From: Clostridia bacterium
GTDB lineage: Bacteria; Bacillota_A; Clostridia; Christensenellales; UBA1242
Length of the DNA: 17,697 bases
Reading direction: 5' to 3'
Assembly (NCBI GenBank): GCA_017454425.1
Contig: JAFTCZ010000071.1
Location: forward strand, 1 to 17,697
Shown: positions 7,933-15,718 of the stretch, piece after piece
Layout: every line of letters begins with the position of its first letter
Position numbering within the stretch: position 1 is the first letter of the stretch
Notes under the pieces: model-generated
Database searches by the model: none
The model's input: only the letters and a program-made list of their open reading frames with translations
Told to the model about the DNA's origin: nothing
Translations under genes and position numbers: made by a program

Positions 7933-8439
7933 CTCACTTTTTGATTTTGCCACTTTTTTGGCAGGCTTTGCTTTTGCCTCGTCTGATTTTTTATCTGTTT
8001 TTGCTGATTTTTTGTTGGTCTCTTCTTTTTGTGCTTGTTCTTTGTCCTTTTGCAGTTTTTCTTGCAATTTTGCAATAGAGGCAATATTCATTGTGTTTTT
8101 GCCATCTATCCACAATTTTTCTACATGATAATATTCTCTTAAATCAGAAGTAAAGATATGCACAACAATCACACCATAATCAAGAACCACCCATCTGCCA
8201 TCACCAACACCATCACGACGAAGAACAAAAATGCCATCTTTTTCTAACTCGTGCTCTAATTCTTCCATCAATGCCCTAACTTGCACGCGGGACGCCCCAG
8301 TTGCAACAATAAAATAATCAGCCACATTTGATGTTTTTGATATGTCAATTAAATTTATGTCTGTTGCCTTGTTATCATCTAGAATATTGCAAATTCTCAT
8401 AGCCAAATTTTGGTATTCGTTTGTTTGTTTTTCTTTCAT
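7930..8439 (-). CDS. rsfS: Ribosomal silencing factor RsfS (YbeB/Iojap family)
   Basis: Binds ribosomal protein uL14 and blocks joining of the 30S and 50S subunits when nutrients are short. Of 169 residues, about 1-115 form the conserved domain, with DISKTSNVADYFIVATG (32-48), DGRWVVLDYGVIVVHIF (80-96) and REYYHVEKLW (101-110). The remaining 55 residues are a lysine, alanine and glutamate-rich tail not seen in the standard 105-120 residue family members; it is probably disordered. The start has AAAGGAGC 5 bases upstream. It is the first gene of the tightly packed group rsfS, tsaE, tsaB-rimI, hydrolase, murF, behind a clear promoter. Confidence 0.93.
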   Translation of the reverse strand: MKEKQTNEYQNLAMRICNILDDNKATDINLIDISKTSNVADYFIVATGASRVQVRALMEELEHELEKDGIFVLRRDGVGDGRWVVLDYGVIVVHIFTSDLREYYHVEKLWIDGKNTMNIASIAKLQEKLQKDKEQAQKEETNKKSAKTDKKSDEAKAKPAKKVAKSKSE

Positions 8440-8489
8440 TTTTTGCTCCTTTATATCTTATAAAAACAATTGCATTTACGCTTTGTTTT

Positions 8490-8518
8490 AGTATATAAAA
8501 ATATCATCAAAAAGTCAA
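8490..8518 (-). promoter_or_regulatory. Sigma-A promoter for the rsfS-to-murF operon
   Basis: TTGACT (8518-8513), a spacer of exactly 17 bases, then TATACT (8495-8490) on the minus strand. Each hexamer differs from consensus by one base. It lies about 50 bases before the rsfS start. Confidence 0.75.
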
Positions 8519-8570
8519 TCGACCAGCATAAACATTTTATGATTTGTCAAAACTTTTGAAAGGAGGAAAC

Positions 8571-9365
8571 ATGAAAAACACGCTTGCTATCATTATTGAT
8601 AATTTGAGTATAAGTTTATTAATTGGCATTATTGCATACAGTTGGTGCCAGTTTTACATTCATTCGGTTTGTATATCGGCCTTAATTGCTCTAATATTTT
8701 TTGCTAGTGCAATTTTGATTTGCTGGCTGATAACTAAAGAGATAACAAAAAAACAAAAATTAAATAAGCAGGCAAAAGAAAATATAAACGCCATTTCAGA
8801 AAAACTTCAATTTTTAAGTGCAGACAAGCAAATTTTGTGGCTTAAACAATCAATCTATCAAGATTTGGAAGTTGAAATTAAAACAAATTTTATTTATTAT
8901 GATAAAAAAATAATTTATAATGCCTTGACTTATGATAATCTTAACCAAAATGATTTTTGCAAAATCATGCAAGAAATAACACTTTATTATTCGCCATACG
9001 ACTTTGAAAAAATTGAAATATTGTGCTCAAGTTTTTCAAAAGAACTCTTAACTTATGTCAAATCACTTAACATTTGTGTTGTTTTGACAAACAAAATAAG
9101 TGCTATTCAAAAATATAAGCTTTGCGCATTTTCTTTGCCATGCGACATAAAAATTGTTTGTCCTGTCAAAAACTATAAATACTTTATCGAATATGCCCTC
9201 TCGCCTGCCCGAACAAAATCTTATTTGTTGCTAGGAATTATTCTTGTTCTTTCTAGTTTTTTTGTGATTTACAAACTTTATTATTTGATATTTGGAACAA
9301 TGCTGCTTGTATTGTCAATAATTACCCTATCAAAGCACTTAAAGGCAAAAAATAATAGTGCATAA
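8571..9365 (+). CDS. Four-helix membrane protein of unknown function
   Basis: I do not recognise this 264-residue protein with confidence. It has two hydrophobic segments near the N-terminus (about 9-30 and 33-54), a soluble middle (55-215) and two more near the C-terminus (217-236, 238-254), with a lysine-rich linker at 59-69 and a basic end. In the middle domain, KIEILCSSFSKELLTYVKSL (147-166) followed by NICVVLTNK recalls the beta-alpha-beta end of Mrr-like restriction-nuclease folds, but I see no D-(E/Q)xK catalytic set, so this is only a fold guess. The ATG at 8571 has a near-perfect AAAGGAGG; a TTG at 8544 lies upstream of that site and is rejected. It is the only plus-strand gene in this stretch, divergent from rsfS and convergent with yhbY. 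Confidence 0.8.
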   Translation: MKNTLAIIIDNLSISLLIGIIAYSWCQFYIHSVCISALIALIFFASAILICWLITKEITKKQKLNKQAKENINAISEKLQFLSADKQILWLKQSIYQDLEVEIKTNFIYYDKKIIYNALTYDNLNQNDFCKIMQEITLYYSPYDFEKIEILCSSFSKELLTYVKSLNICVVLTNKISAIQKYKLCAFSLPCDIKIVCPVKNYKYFIEYALSPARTKSYLLLGIILVLSSFFVIYKLYYLIFGTMLLVLSIITLSKHLKAKNNSA

Positions 9366-9375
9366 TTGCACTATT
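9354..9375. terminator. Bidirectional terminator between the membrane protein gene and yhbY
   Basis: Perfect 9-base arms AATAGTGCA (9354-9362) and TGCACTATT (9367-9375) around a 4-base loop. T-rich runs follow on both strands. It overlaps the plus-strand stop codon and abuts the yhbY stop, as expected for convergent genes. Confidence 0.7.
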
Positions 9376-9663
9376 TTATTTATCTTTATGTTTTAATTTG
9401 CTGTTAAATTTGTACAGCACAAGTTTGCGCCCTTTTGTTTCAAGAACTTCGGATTTTGTCTCAAGTGCCAAGCTTTGGGCGGTTTCTTTAATGTCAAGTC
9501 CGGCCGTATTTAACAAATCAATTTTTATGATTTCTCGTGTGTTAAACGCATCTTTGCACGCCAAAACAACTTGCTGGGTTAACCCGTCTTTGCCTATTTG
9601 AACAACAACAGGTGCAAGTTGTGCCTGTCCGCGCAAAACAGATCTTTGTTTTGATGTTAACAT
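9376..9663 (-). CDS. yhbY: YhbY family ribosome-associated RNA-binding protein
   Basis: A 95-residue CRS1/YhbY (CRM) domain protein, a small KH-like RNA-binding fold tied to maturation of the 50S subunit. MLTSKQRSVLRGQAQ (1-15), QIGKDGL (22-28, holding the GxxG-type loop) and LALETKSEVLETKGRKLVLY (65-84) match the family from end to end, with a short lysine-rich C-terminus. The ATG at 9663 has AAAAGGAGC 4 bases upstream. It is the last gene after nth and obgE; an Obg-YhbY pairing is common and fits shared work on the large ribosomal subunit. The 35-base gap to obgE is largely made of the 12-base repeat. Confidence 0.92.
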   Translation of the reverse strand: MLTSKQRSVLRGQAQLAPVVVQIGKDGLTQQVVLACKDAFNTREIIKIDLLNTAGLDIKETAQSLALETKSEVLETKGRKLVLYKFNSKLKHKDK

Positions 9664-9677
9664 ATTTGCTCCTTTTG

Positions 9678-9698
9678 TGCATAGTACTATGCATAGTA

Positions 9699-9701
<3 letters not shown>
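9678..9701 (-). repeat. Tandem pair of the 12-base repeat, forming a 16-base palindrome
   Basis: On the minus strand TAATACTATGCA (9701-9690) is followed directly by TAGTACTATGCA (9689-9678). The TAA is the obgE stop codon. Bases 9678-9693 form the perfect palindrome TGCATAGTACTATGCA. The element fills most of the obgE-yhbY gap, just before the yhbY ribosome binding site. Confidence 0.7.
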
Positions 9702-11619
<1,918 letters not shown>

Positions 11620-11636
11620 ACATTTCTCCTGCGTAC

Positions 11637-11665
11637 ATTATAACATATACGACAAAAAAACACAA
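11637..11665 (-). promoter_or_regulatory. Promoter for nth-obgE-yhbY with a very short leader
   Basis: A perfect TATAAT (11642-11637) lies 17 bases after TTGTGT (11665-11660) on the minus strand. Transcription would start near 11630, almost at the AGGAG site (11630-11626), leaving only about 11 bases before the ATG. Confidence 0.5.
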
Positions 11666-11708
11666 CATCAACAAAAACACTATTTACAAAAATTCAAAAA
11701 TTATTATA

Positions 11709-11732
11709 TAGTACTATGCATAATACTATGCA
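11709..11732 (+). repeat. Tandem pair of the 12-base repeat upstream of nth
   Basis: TAGTACTATGCA (11709-11720) is followed directly by TAATACTATGCA (11721-11732). ACTATGCAC (11725-11733) can pair with GTGCATAGT (11743-11751) around a 9-base loop. The cluster fills the gap between sigF and nth. Confidence 0.7.
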
Positions 11733-11772
11733 CATATGTTTTGTGCATAGTTGTGCAAGAAAGAAAACAAAA

Positions 11773-11802
11773 AACTGCATAGTACCACCACTCTATGCAG
11801 TT
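11773..11802 (-). terminator. Terminator of the spoIIA operon, overlapping the sigF stop
   Basis: On the minus strand AACTGCATAG (11802-11793) and CTATGCAGTT (11782-11773) form a perfect 10-base stem with a 10-base loop, followed by TTTTGTTTTC. The arms share TACTATGCA or its complement with the 12-base repeat. The sigF TAG stop is in the stem. Confidence 0.75.
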
Positions 11803-12515
11803 AAATTATGCTTAAAGCTTTGCAATATTTTGTTCTCTATTCGTGACACCTGAACTTGCGAAACACCTAATATTTTTGCAACTTCACTTTGTGTTTTGTC
11901 ACGATAATAGCGCAAAATAATAACTTTTTGTTCTTTGGGGGCAAGATTTTTTATCATTTCTTTTAATACCAAATGGTCTAGTCTTTGTGCTTCGTCTATT
12001 TCATCTTTTATTTTTTCACTTATTGTTGCACCCTCTTCGCCATCTTGGTCACAACTTGCAAATATACTTATGGGATATTTGCTGGCATCTAGGGCAAACA
12101 CAATTTCCTGAGGGTCTGTATTAAAGTGTTTTGCTATGCTTTCTATATCGGTTGGCAGTAAAGATTGTTCACAGTTTTTGATATATTCTTTTATTTGCAG
12201 TGACATTGTTTTGATAGCCCGACTTACTTTTATATATCCATCATCTCGCAAAAATCGTTTTACCTCACCTGCAATCATAGGGACAGCATATGTGCTAAAT
12301 TTTACATCAAAACTTGTGTCAAAATTATTAATTGCTTTTACAAATCCAACACACCCAAGCTGAAAAAGGTCATCATAATCGACACCCTTTCCTACATAAC
12401 GGCGTATGATGCTTTTTACCAAGGGATAGTTTTGTTGTATAAGCAAATCTTTTGCATTTTCGTCACCATTTTGTGCACGCTTGATTAACTCGTTGTTTTG
12501 CTCATAAGATTGCAT
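11793..12515 (-). CDS. sigF: Forespore sigma factor SigF
   Basis: RNA polymerase sigma factor that switches on early forespore genes after asymmetric septation (also called SpoIIAC). The 240 residues show region 2 with DYDDLFQLGCVGFVKAINNF (46-65) and FSTYAVPMIAGEVKRFLRDD (73-92), a diverged region 3, and region 4.2 with the helix-turn-helix TQSEVAKILGVSQVQVSRIE (about 208-227). By sequence alone SigG is close; its position right after spoIIAB makes SigF the better call. The ATG at 12515 overlaps spoIIAB by 14 bases and has AGAGGAAG upstream, so synthesis is coupled to its own anti-sigma factor. A terminator follows. Confidence 0.95.
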   Translation of the reverse strand: MQSYEQNNELIKRAQNGDENAKDLLIQQNYPLVKSIIRRYVGKGVDYDDLFQLGCVGFVKAINNFDTSFDVKFSTYAVPMIAGEVKRFLRDDGYIKVSRAIKTMSLQIKEYIKNCEQSLLPTDIESIAKHFNTDPQEIVFALDASKYPISIFASCDQDGEEGATISEKIKDEIDEAQRLDHLVLKEMIKNLAPKEQKVIILRYYRDKTQSEVAKILGVSQVQVSRIENKILQSFKHNLTA

Positions 12516-12963
12516 TAATACTTCCTCTTGCCTCTTTTTGTGATTTTATTTTTTTACTCATAACAACCTCTAGCCCGCCTTTTTCTCTTTGGTTTAGTTC
12601 TAGTGTATCCATAAAACTTTCCATCACGGTAAAGCCCAACCCCGAACGCTCTTCATTGGGTTTTGAACTATAAAAAGGCTCGCGCGCTTTTTCAAGATCA
12701 TCAATGCCCACACCTTCGTCTCGCACCGCAATATTTACGCTGTTTTGTGTTAGACCAACCCAAATCTCTATTGTGCCAAGTTTGTTTGGATAGGCATGCA
12801 CAACGCAATTTGTTACCGCCTCACTAACTGCGGTTTTTATGTCTGTTAATTCATCAAGCGTAGGATTTAATAACACGCAAAATCCGGCAACAGTGCTTCG
12901 AGCAAAACCTTCGTTTGCGGATATTGCATCAAACTTTAATGTCATCTGGTTAATATATTTCAT
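12502..12963 (-). CDS. spoIIAB: Anti-sigma F factor and serine kinase SpoIIAB
   Basis: Holds SigF inactive and phosphorylates SpoIIAA. A 153-residue GHKL-type kinase with the N-box EAVTNCVVHAY (48-58, with E48 and N52), the G1 box DEGVGI (82-87) and the G2 box SGLGF (107-111) forming the ATP lid. The length is close to the usual 140-150; the last 15 residues form a basic tail. The start has AAAAGGAA about 8 bases upstream. It sits 15 bases after spoIIAA and overlaps sigF, in the classic spoIIA order. Confidence 0.95.
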   Translation of the reverse strand: MKYINQMTLKFDAISANEGFARSTVAGFCVLLNPTLDELTDIKTAVSEAVTNCVVHAYPNKLGTIEIWVGLTQNSVNIAVRDEGVGIDDLEKAREPFYSSKPNEERSGLGFTVMESFMDTLELNQREKGGLEVVMSKKIKSQKEARGSINAIL

Positions 12964-12978
12964 AATTATTATTCCTTT

Positions 12979-13287
12979 TTAATTAATTTTTGGCATAATG
13001 TCGTATAATGCACTCATTCTAAAAATTTTATCTGCTTGTTTGCTTGGGTTTGAAATATAAATTGGTATGCCGCGCTGCTTCATTTTTTTGTATCTACCAA
13101 GCAACACGCCTATTCCTGTGCTGTCCATAAAATCGAGTTGACTTAGGTCAATTATTATTTGCTTATAGAAATTGGACGACATTTGTTCGTCAAGATTGGC
13201 TCGCACATAGCCTGCACTGTTTTCATCTAATTCACCACTTAGTGATAGGTATAAAATATCTTTATAAAGTTTTGATTGTATTTGCAT
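12979..13287 (-). CDS. spoIIAA: Anti-anti-sigma F factor SpoIIAA
   Basis: STAS-domain protein which, when dephosphorylated by SpoIIE, binds SpoIIAB and frees SigF. The 102 residues have the signature DLSQLDFMDSTGIGVLLGRY (47-66); S56 in DSTGIG is the expected phosphorylation site, matching Ser58 of Bacillus. The start at 13287 follows a strong GAGGAGGG. It is the first gene of the spoIIA operon. A SigH promoter would be expected by analogy with Bacillus, but I find no convincing AGGAATT/GAAT pair in the roughly 100 bases upstream. Confidence 0.94.
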   Translation of the reverse strand: MQIQSKLYKDILYLSLSGELDENSAGYVRANLDEQMSSNFYKQIIIDLSQLDFMDSTGIGVLLGRYKKMKQRGIPIYISNPSKQADKIFRMSALYDIMPKIN

Positions 13288-13343
13288 AGCACCCTCCTCG
13301 TCTTGTTAATTTTACATTAAACTAGCGTGCAAAAAATAAAAAG

Positions 13344-13364
13344 AATAGTGCAAACAGCACTATT
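13344..13364 (-). terminator. Terminator between the protease gene and spoIIAA
   Basis: Arms AATAGTGC and GCACTATT enclose a 5-base loop; T-rich runs follow on both strands (CTTTTTATTTTTT on the minus strand). It separates the protease transcript from spoIIA. The arms equal the inner 8 bases of the hairpin at 9354-9375. Confidence 0.75.
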
Positions 13365-13388
13365 TTTTTTGTTTTTTGACGAATTTGC

Positions 13389-14513
13389 CTAATTAAACAA
13401 TTTAAGAGCATTTGCCACATTAACAATATTTTGTGGGTTTTTATTATTGGTTGTACAACTTGACAGTACAATATTTTTTAATTGACTGGGTGTAAGGTTT
13501 TGATTTTTTTCTAACAACAAGGCAATCATACCCGCCACAGTGGGTGTTGCAACACTTGTACCAGACATTGTGTTGTAAATTTGATTTTTTGTGCCAAGGC
13601 TAACAACATTCTCACCGGGGGCCAAAACTTCGGGCTTTATTATACCATCATATACGCCATGCGAACTAAACTCACTTTCAAAAAACGGCATTTTGCAAGA
13701 ACATGACCCAACACTTAATACCTTTGGGCTGATTGCGGGCGATTTGACCGAATTTTCTATTGTTCCATCATTACCACTTGCACAAACCACCACTATGCCG
13801 TTGTCCCACAACACCTCCGCCCCAATCACAAGCGGATCATAATTTTGCAAAGGTTCGCTACCAAAACTCATACAGGCTATTTTTATATTATATTCTTGTT
13901 TATGGTCGATAATCCACTGCATGGCATTTAATATTGTAAAGGCCTGCGTTTCGCCCATTTCGTTTAGACTTTTTAATACCACAAGGTTGCACCATGGTGC
14001 TATTCCCGAAAGCCTTTTATTGCTGCATAATCCACTGCCTGCCAACACTCCGCAAACAAAAGTTCCGTGGCCGTGGTCATCATATGAAATTGTCTTGTTG
14101 TTAATAAAATCGACAAACTTGATTATTCTATTGTGGCCAAGCACCAAATCTAGGTGCATATCACACCCCGTATCAATAACCGCAACTGTTATGTTTTTGC
14201 CAAACAATCCCATATTGTATGCAAACTGAGACTGAACACAAGCTTTTGTTGTGTCCATAGTAGTCAAAACTTTTTTTGCTGGTGAAATGTATTTTACTCC
14301 CTTTTTGTCGCTAAGTGAAAAAATATCTTGCCTGCTTGCTGTCATGCCATATGCACAAATAAAAGGAAAATCATATCCTTTTTTTGATTTTGATAAACCA
14401 CCTTTTATATCTTGGTCTTTGTTGTACCAAACCAAGCAATCTAGTTGGCAGCCAAAGTCTTGTGTATGCACATTTTGCCAAAAAGACGGGTCAATTTTAT
14501 TAAAATTTGGCAT
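13389..14513 (-). CDS. Subtilisin-like serine protease (S8 family), cytoplasmic
   Basis: A 374-residue subtilase with all catalytic residues: D114 in AVIDTGCD, H149 in DDHGHGTF, oxyanion N248 in ASGNDG and S320 in SGTSVATP. Residues of about 20-85 resemble an I9-type propeptide that would be removed on activation. There is no signal peptide or membrane segment, so it is predicted intracellular, like Bacillus AprX or Isp. It has an unusually high number of cysteines for this family (13). The ATG at 14513 comes one base after the stop of the upstream gene (TAAAATG) and has no visible ribosome binding site, so it probably depends on coupled translation. Lying directly before the spoIIA operon it could have a sporulation role, but a terminator separates the two; this is inference. 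Confidence 0.9.
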   Translation of the reverse strand: MPNFNKIDPSFWQNVHTQDFGCQLDCLVWYNKDQDIKGGLSKSKKGYDFPFICAYGMTASRQDIFSLSDKKGVKYISPAKKVLTTMDTTKACVQSQFAYNMGLFGKNITVAVIDTGCDMHLDLVLGHNRIIKFVDFINNKTISYDDHGHGTFVCGVLAGSGLCSNKRLSGIAPWCNLVVLKSLNEMGETQAFTILNAMQWIIDHKQEYNIKIACMSFGSEPLQNYDPLVIGAEVLWDNGIVVVCASGNDGTIENSVKSPAISPKVLSVGSCSCKMPFFESEFSSHGVYDGIIKPEVLAPGENVVSLGTKNQIYNTMSGTSVATPTVAGMIALLLEKNQNLTPSQLKNIVLSSCTTNNKNPQNIVNVANALKLFN

Positions 14514-14514
14514 T

Positions 14515-14826
14515 TTACAAATATTTTAACATACTGTCCATTTTGGAAATTTGCTCATCATCTAAAAAAGGCTTTACACGAACTGCCAATTCCTTTAATT
14601 CTTGAGGATTGTATGTACCTTCGTCCTTTTTTTGTTGAATTAGTTTTAACATTTCAGCAATTAATTCGTCTTCATTCATTTGCCCATACTTTGTTAAAAA
14701 AAGTTCAACAAGATCACCATAATCGGCCTTTGTTTTATCAAGCTTTGGCTGTGATATAGTTAATTTTTGTTCATTATTTGTTGTTGTTTGGTCGTCTTTT
14801 GCCACAAAATCTTTTATACTTGACAT
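14515..14826 (-). CDS. Small unknown protein co-transcribed with the S8 protease
   Basis: I do not recognise this 103-residue protein. The first 35 residues are polar and probably disordered. Residues of about 36-103 look like a compact, charged all-helical domain with repeated leucines (YGDLVELFLTKYGQMNEDEL at 36-55, then two more predicted helices). It has no cysteine, signal peptide or membrane segment. The ATG has AAAAGGAG 5 bases upstream. It ends one base before the protease ATG, which lacks its own ribosome binding site, so the two are almost certainly made together. A regulator, adaptor or substrate of the protease is possible but unproven. Confidence 0.75.
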   Translation of the reverse strand: MSSIKDFVAKDDQTTTNNEQKLTISQPKLDKTKADYGDLVELFLTKYGQMNEDELIAEMLKLIQQKKDEGTYNPQELKELAVRVKPFLDDEQISKMDSMLKYL

Positions 14827-14901
14827 ATTTACTCCTTTTGTTTTTCACTATTTACTATATGTTTTCATATATTATTTTGACATAATAAAAGGTAGTAAAA
14901 T

Positions 14902-15276
14902 ATGAATTTATTGCAAAACATTTTGGGTTTTTTGGGGCAAGACAACCAACAAAACAACATTTTGTCGGGCATTGCCAAAATTTTTTCTTCTAATACACAG
15001 CCGCCTTCGCAAACCGCAAACACTAATTATTATAGTTTGCCTACATACAATTACGAGCAACCCAAAACAACCCCCTCACAAAACTTGACACCAACTTCAC
15101 AAAATCAAAACAATTTTGAAAGCATAATTAAAATTGCCAGCATTTTGCTTGAATACCTTTTGACAAAAAGAAAAAATACCGAAAAACCCCCAACAACTGT
15201 TGAAGTTAACAATGCCACAACAACTCAAAGCAACAACTCGCAAATAGAAAAACTAAAAAGAATAGATAAAATATAA
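14902..15276 (+). CDS. Small low-complexity protein of unknown function
   Basis: A 124-residue product I do not recognise. An N-terminal amphipathic helix (MNLLQNILGFLG, then NNILSGIAKIFSS at 18-30) is followed by a Q/N/T/P-rich linker (31-70), a second hydrophobic helix (ESIIKIASILLEYLLTK, 73-89) and a polar N/T-rich tail. The composition suggests a largely disordered protein with two membrane- or partner-binding helices. The start has AAAGGTAG 6 bases upstream. It is divergent from the 103-residue gene across 75 bases and convergent with the PucR-type gene. The recognisable ribosome binding site and adjoining terminator favour a real gene, but coding is less sure than for its neighbours. 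Confidence 0.6.
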   Translation: MNLLQNILGFLGQDNQQNNILSGIAKIFSSNTQPPSQTANTNYYSLPTYNYEQPKTTPSQNLTPTSQNQNNFESIIKIASILLEYLLTKRKNTEKPPTTVEVNNATTTQSNNSQIEKLKRIDKI

Positions 15277-15303
15277 AAAGCCCTATCTGTATAAGGACTT
15301 TTT
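15275..15303 (-). terminator. Terminator after the PucR-type gene
   Basis: On the minus strand AAAAAGTCCT (15303-15294) pairs with AGGGCTTTTT (15284-15275) around a 9-base loop, with one T-G wobble. It also overlaps the plus-strand stop codon and may work weakly in that direction. Confidence 0.65.
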
Positions 15304-15718
15304 ATTTTAACTCTTGAATTCCTAGGGGCTTTGCTTCGCGTTTTGTTGGTTTAACAACTTTTGGTGCGGATTTTTTTTGCGCTTTGCCCATTTTGTAAGA
15401 CAACATGATAATTTGAATGGTGACAGCATCTTCAAACTTTTTTATATCAAGACCCAAAAGTTTTTTGATTTTCTCAAGCCTATAAACCATGGTGTTGCGG
15501 TGAACATTTGCCTGTGCACTTGCACGAATGATGCTGAGGTCATTACGCAAAAACACCTCTACTGTGTCTACAAGTTCTTCATCAGCAAAAAACTTTTTGA
15601 CTTTGTCATATTCTAATATTCCGTTAAAGCGCGCAACTTCTTTGTCGCTTATGCTTGATATTAATTTTCCTAGCAATGTTGAATTTAGTGCTATCATTGA
15701 CGCATAATCTTTTGTCAT
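15302..15718 (-). CDS. PucR-type helix-turn-helix DNA-binding protein, short form
   Basis: A 138-residue protein whose centre (about 47-110) matches the C-terminal helix-turn-helix of PucR/CdaR regulators: an LVDTVEVFLRND helix, then NVHRNTMVYRLEKIKKLLGL (71-90) and a final helix at 94-110. The sensor domains usual in PucR proteins (400 or more residues) are absent; only about 45 residues precede the domain, and a lysine-rich tail follows. The ATG at 15718 overlaps the stop of the ABC ATPase gene (ATGA), with AAAGGTAG just upstream. A longer reading from 15796 lies inside that gene and is rejected. The overlap implies that the ATPase and the DNA-binding protein work together, perhaps with the ATPase as the sensor part. 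Target genes are unknown; the divergent synthase gene is an obvious candidate. Confidence 0.8.
   Translation of the reverse strand: MTKDYASMIALNSTLLGKLISSISDKEVARFNGILEYDKVKKFFADEELVDTVEVFLRNDLSIIRASAQANVHRNTMVYRLEKIKKLLGLDIKKFEDAVTIQIIMLSYKMGKAQKKSAPKVVKPTKREAKPLGIQELK

Noticed and set aside
7926..8084. Upstream extension of tsaE giving a lysine/glutamine-rich N-terminus
   Set aside because: The extra 53 residues are an out-of-frame reading of the rsfS lysine-rich tail; the ATG at 7925 gives the normal TsaE length.
8544..8570. TTG start for the membrane protein gene
   Set aside because: It is upstream of the AAAGGAGG site, which would then be inside the gene; the ATG at 8571 is properly spaced.
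11709..11802. CRISPR-like array
   Set aside because: The repeated unit is only 12 bases, copies are directly adjacent or scattered, and there are no regular spacers or cas genes.
13288..13388. SigH promoter for spoIIA
   Set aside because: Expected by analogy with Bacillus, but no convincing AGGAATT/GAAT pair at the right spacing is visible here.
13591..14759. Several plus-strand frames opposite the protease and the 103-residue gene
   Set aside because: They follow the codon pattern of the minus-strand genes in reverse and resemble nothing known.
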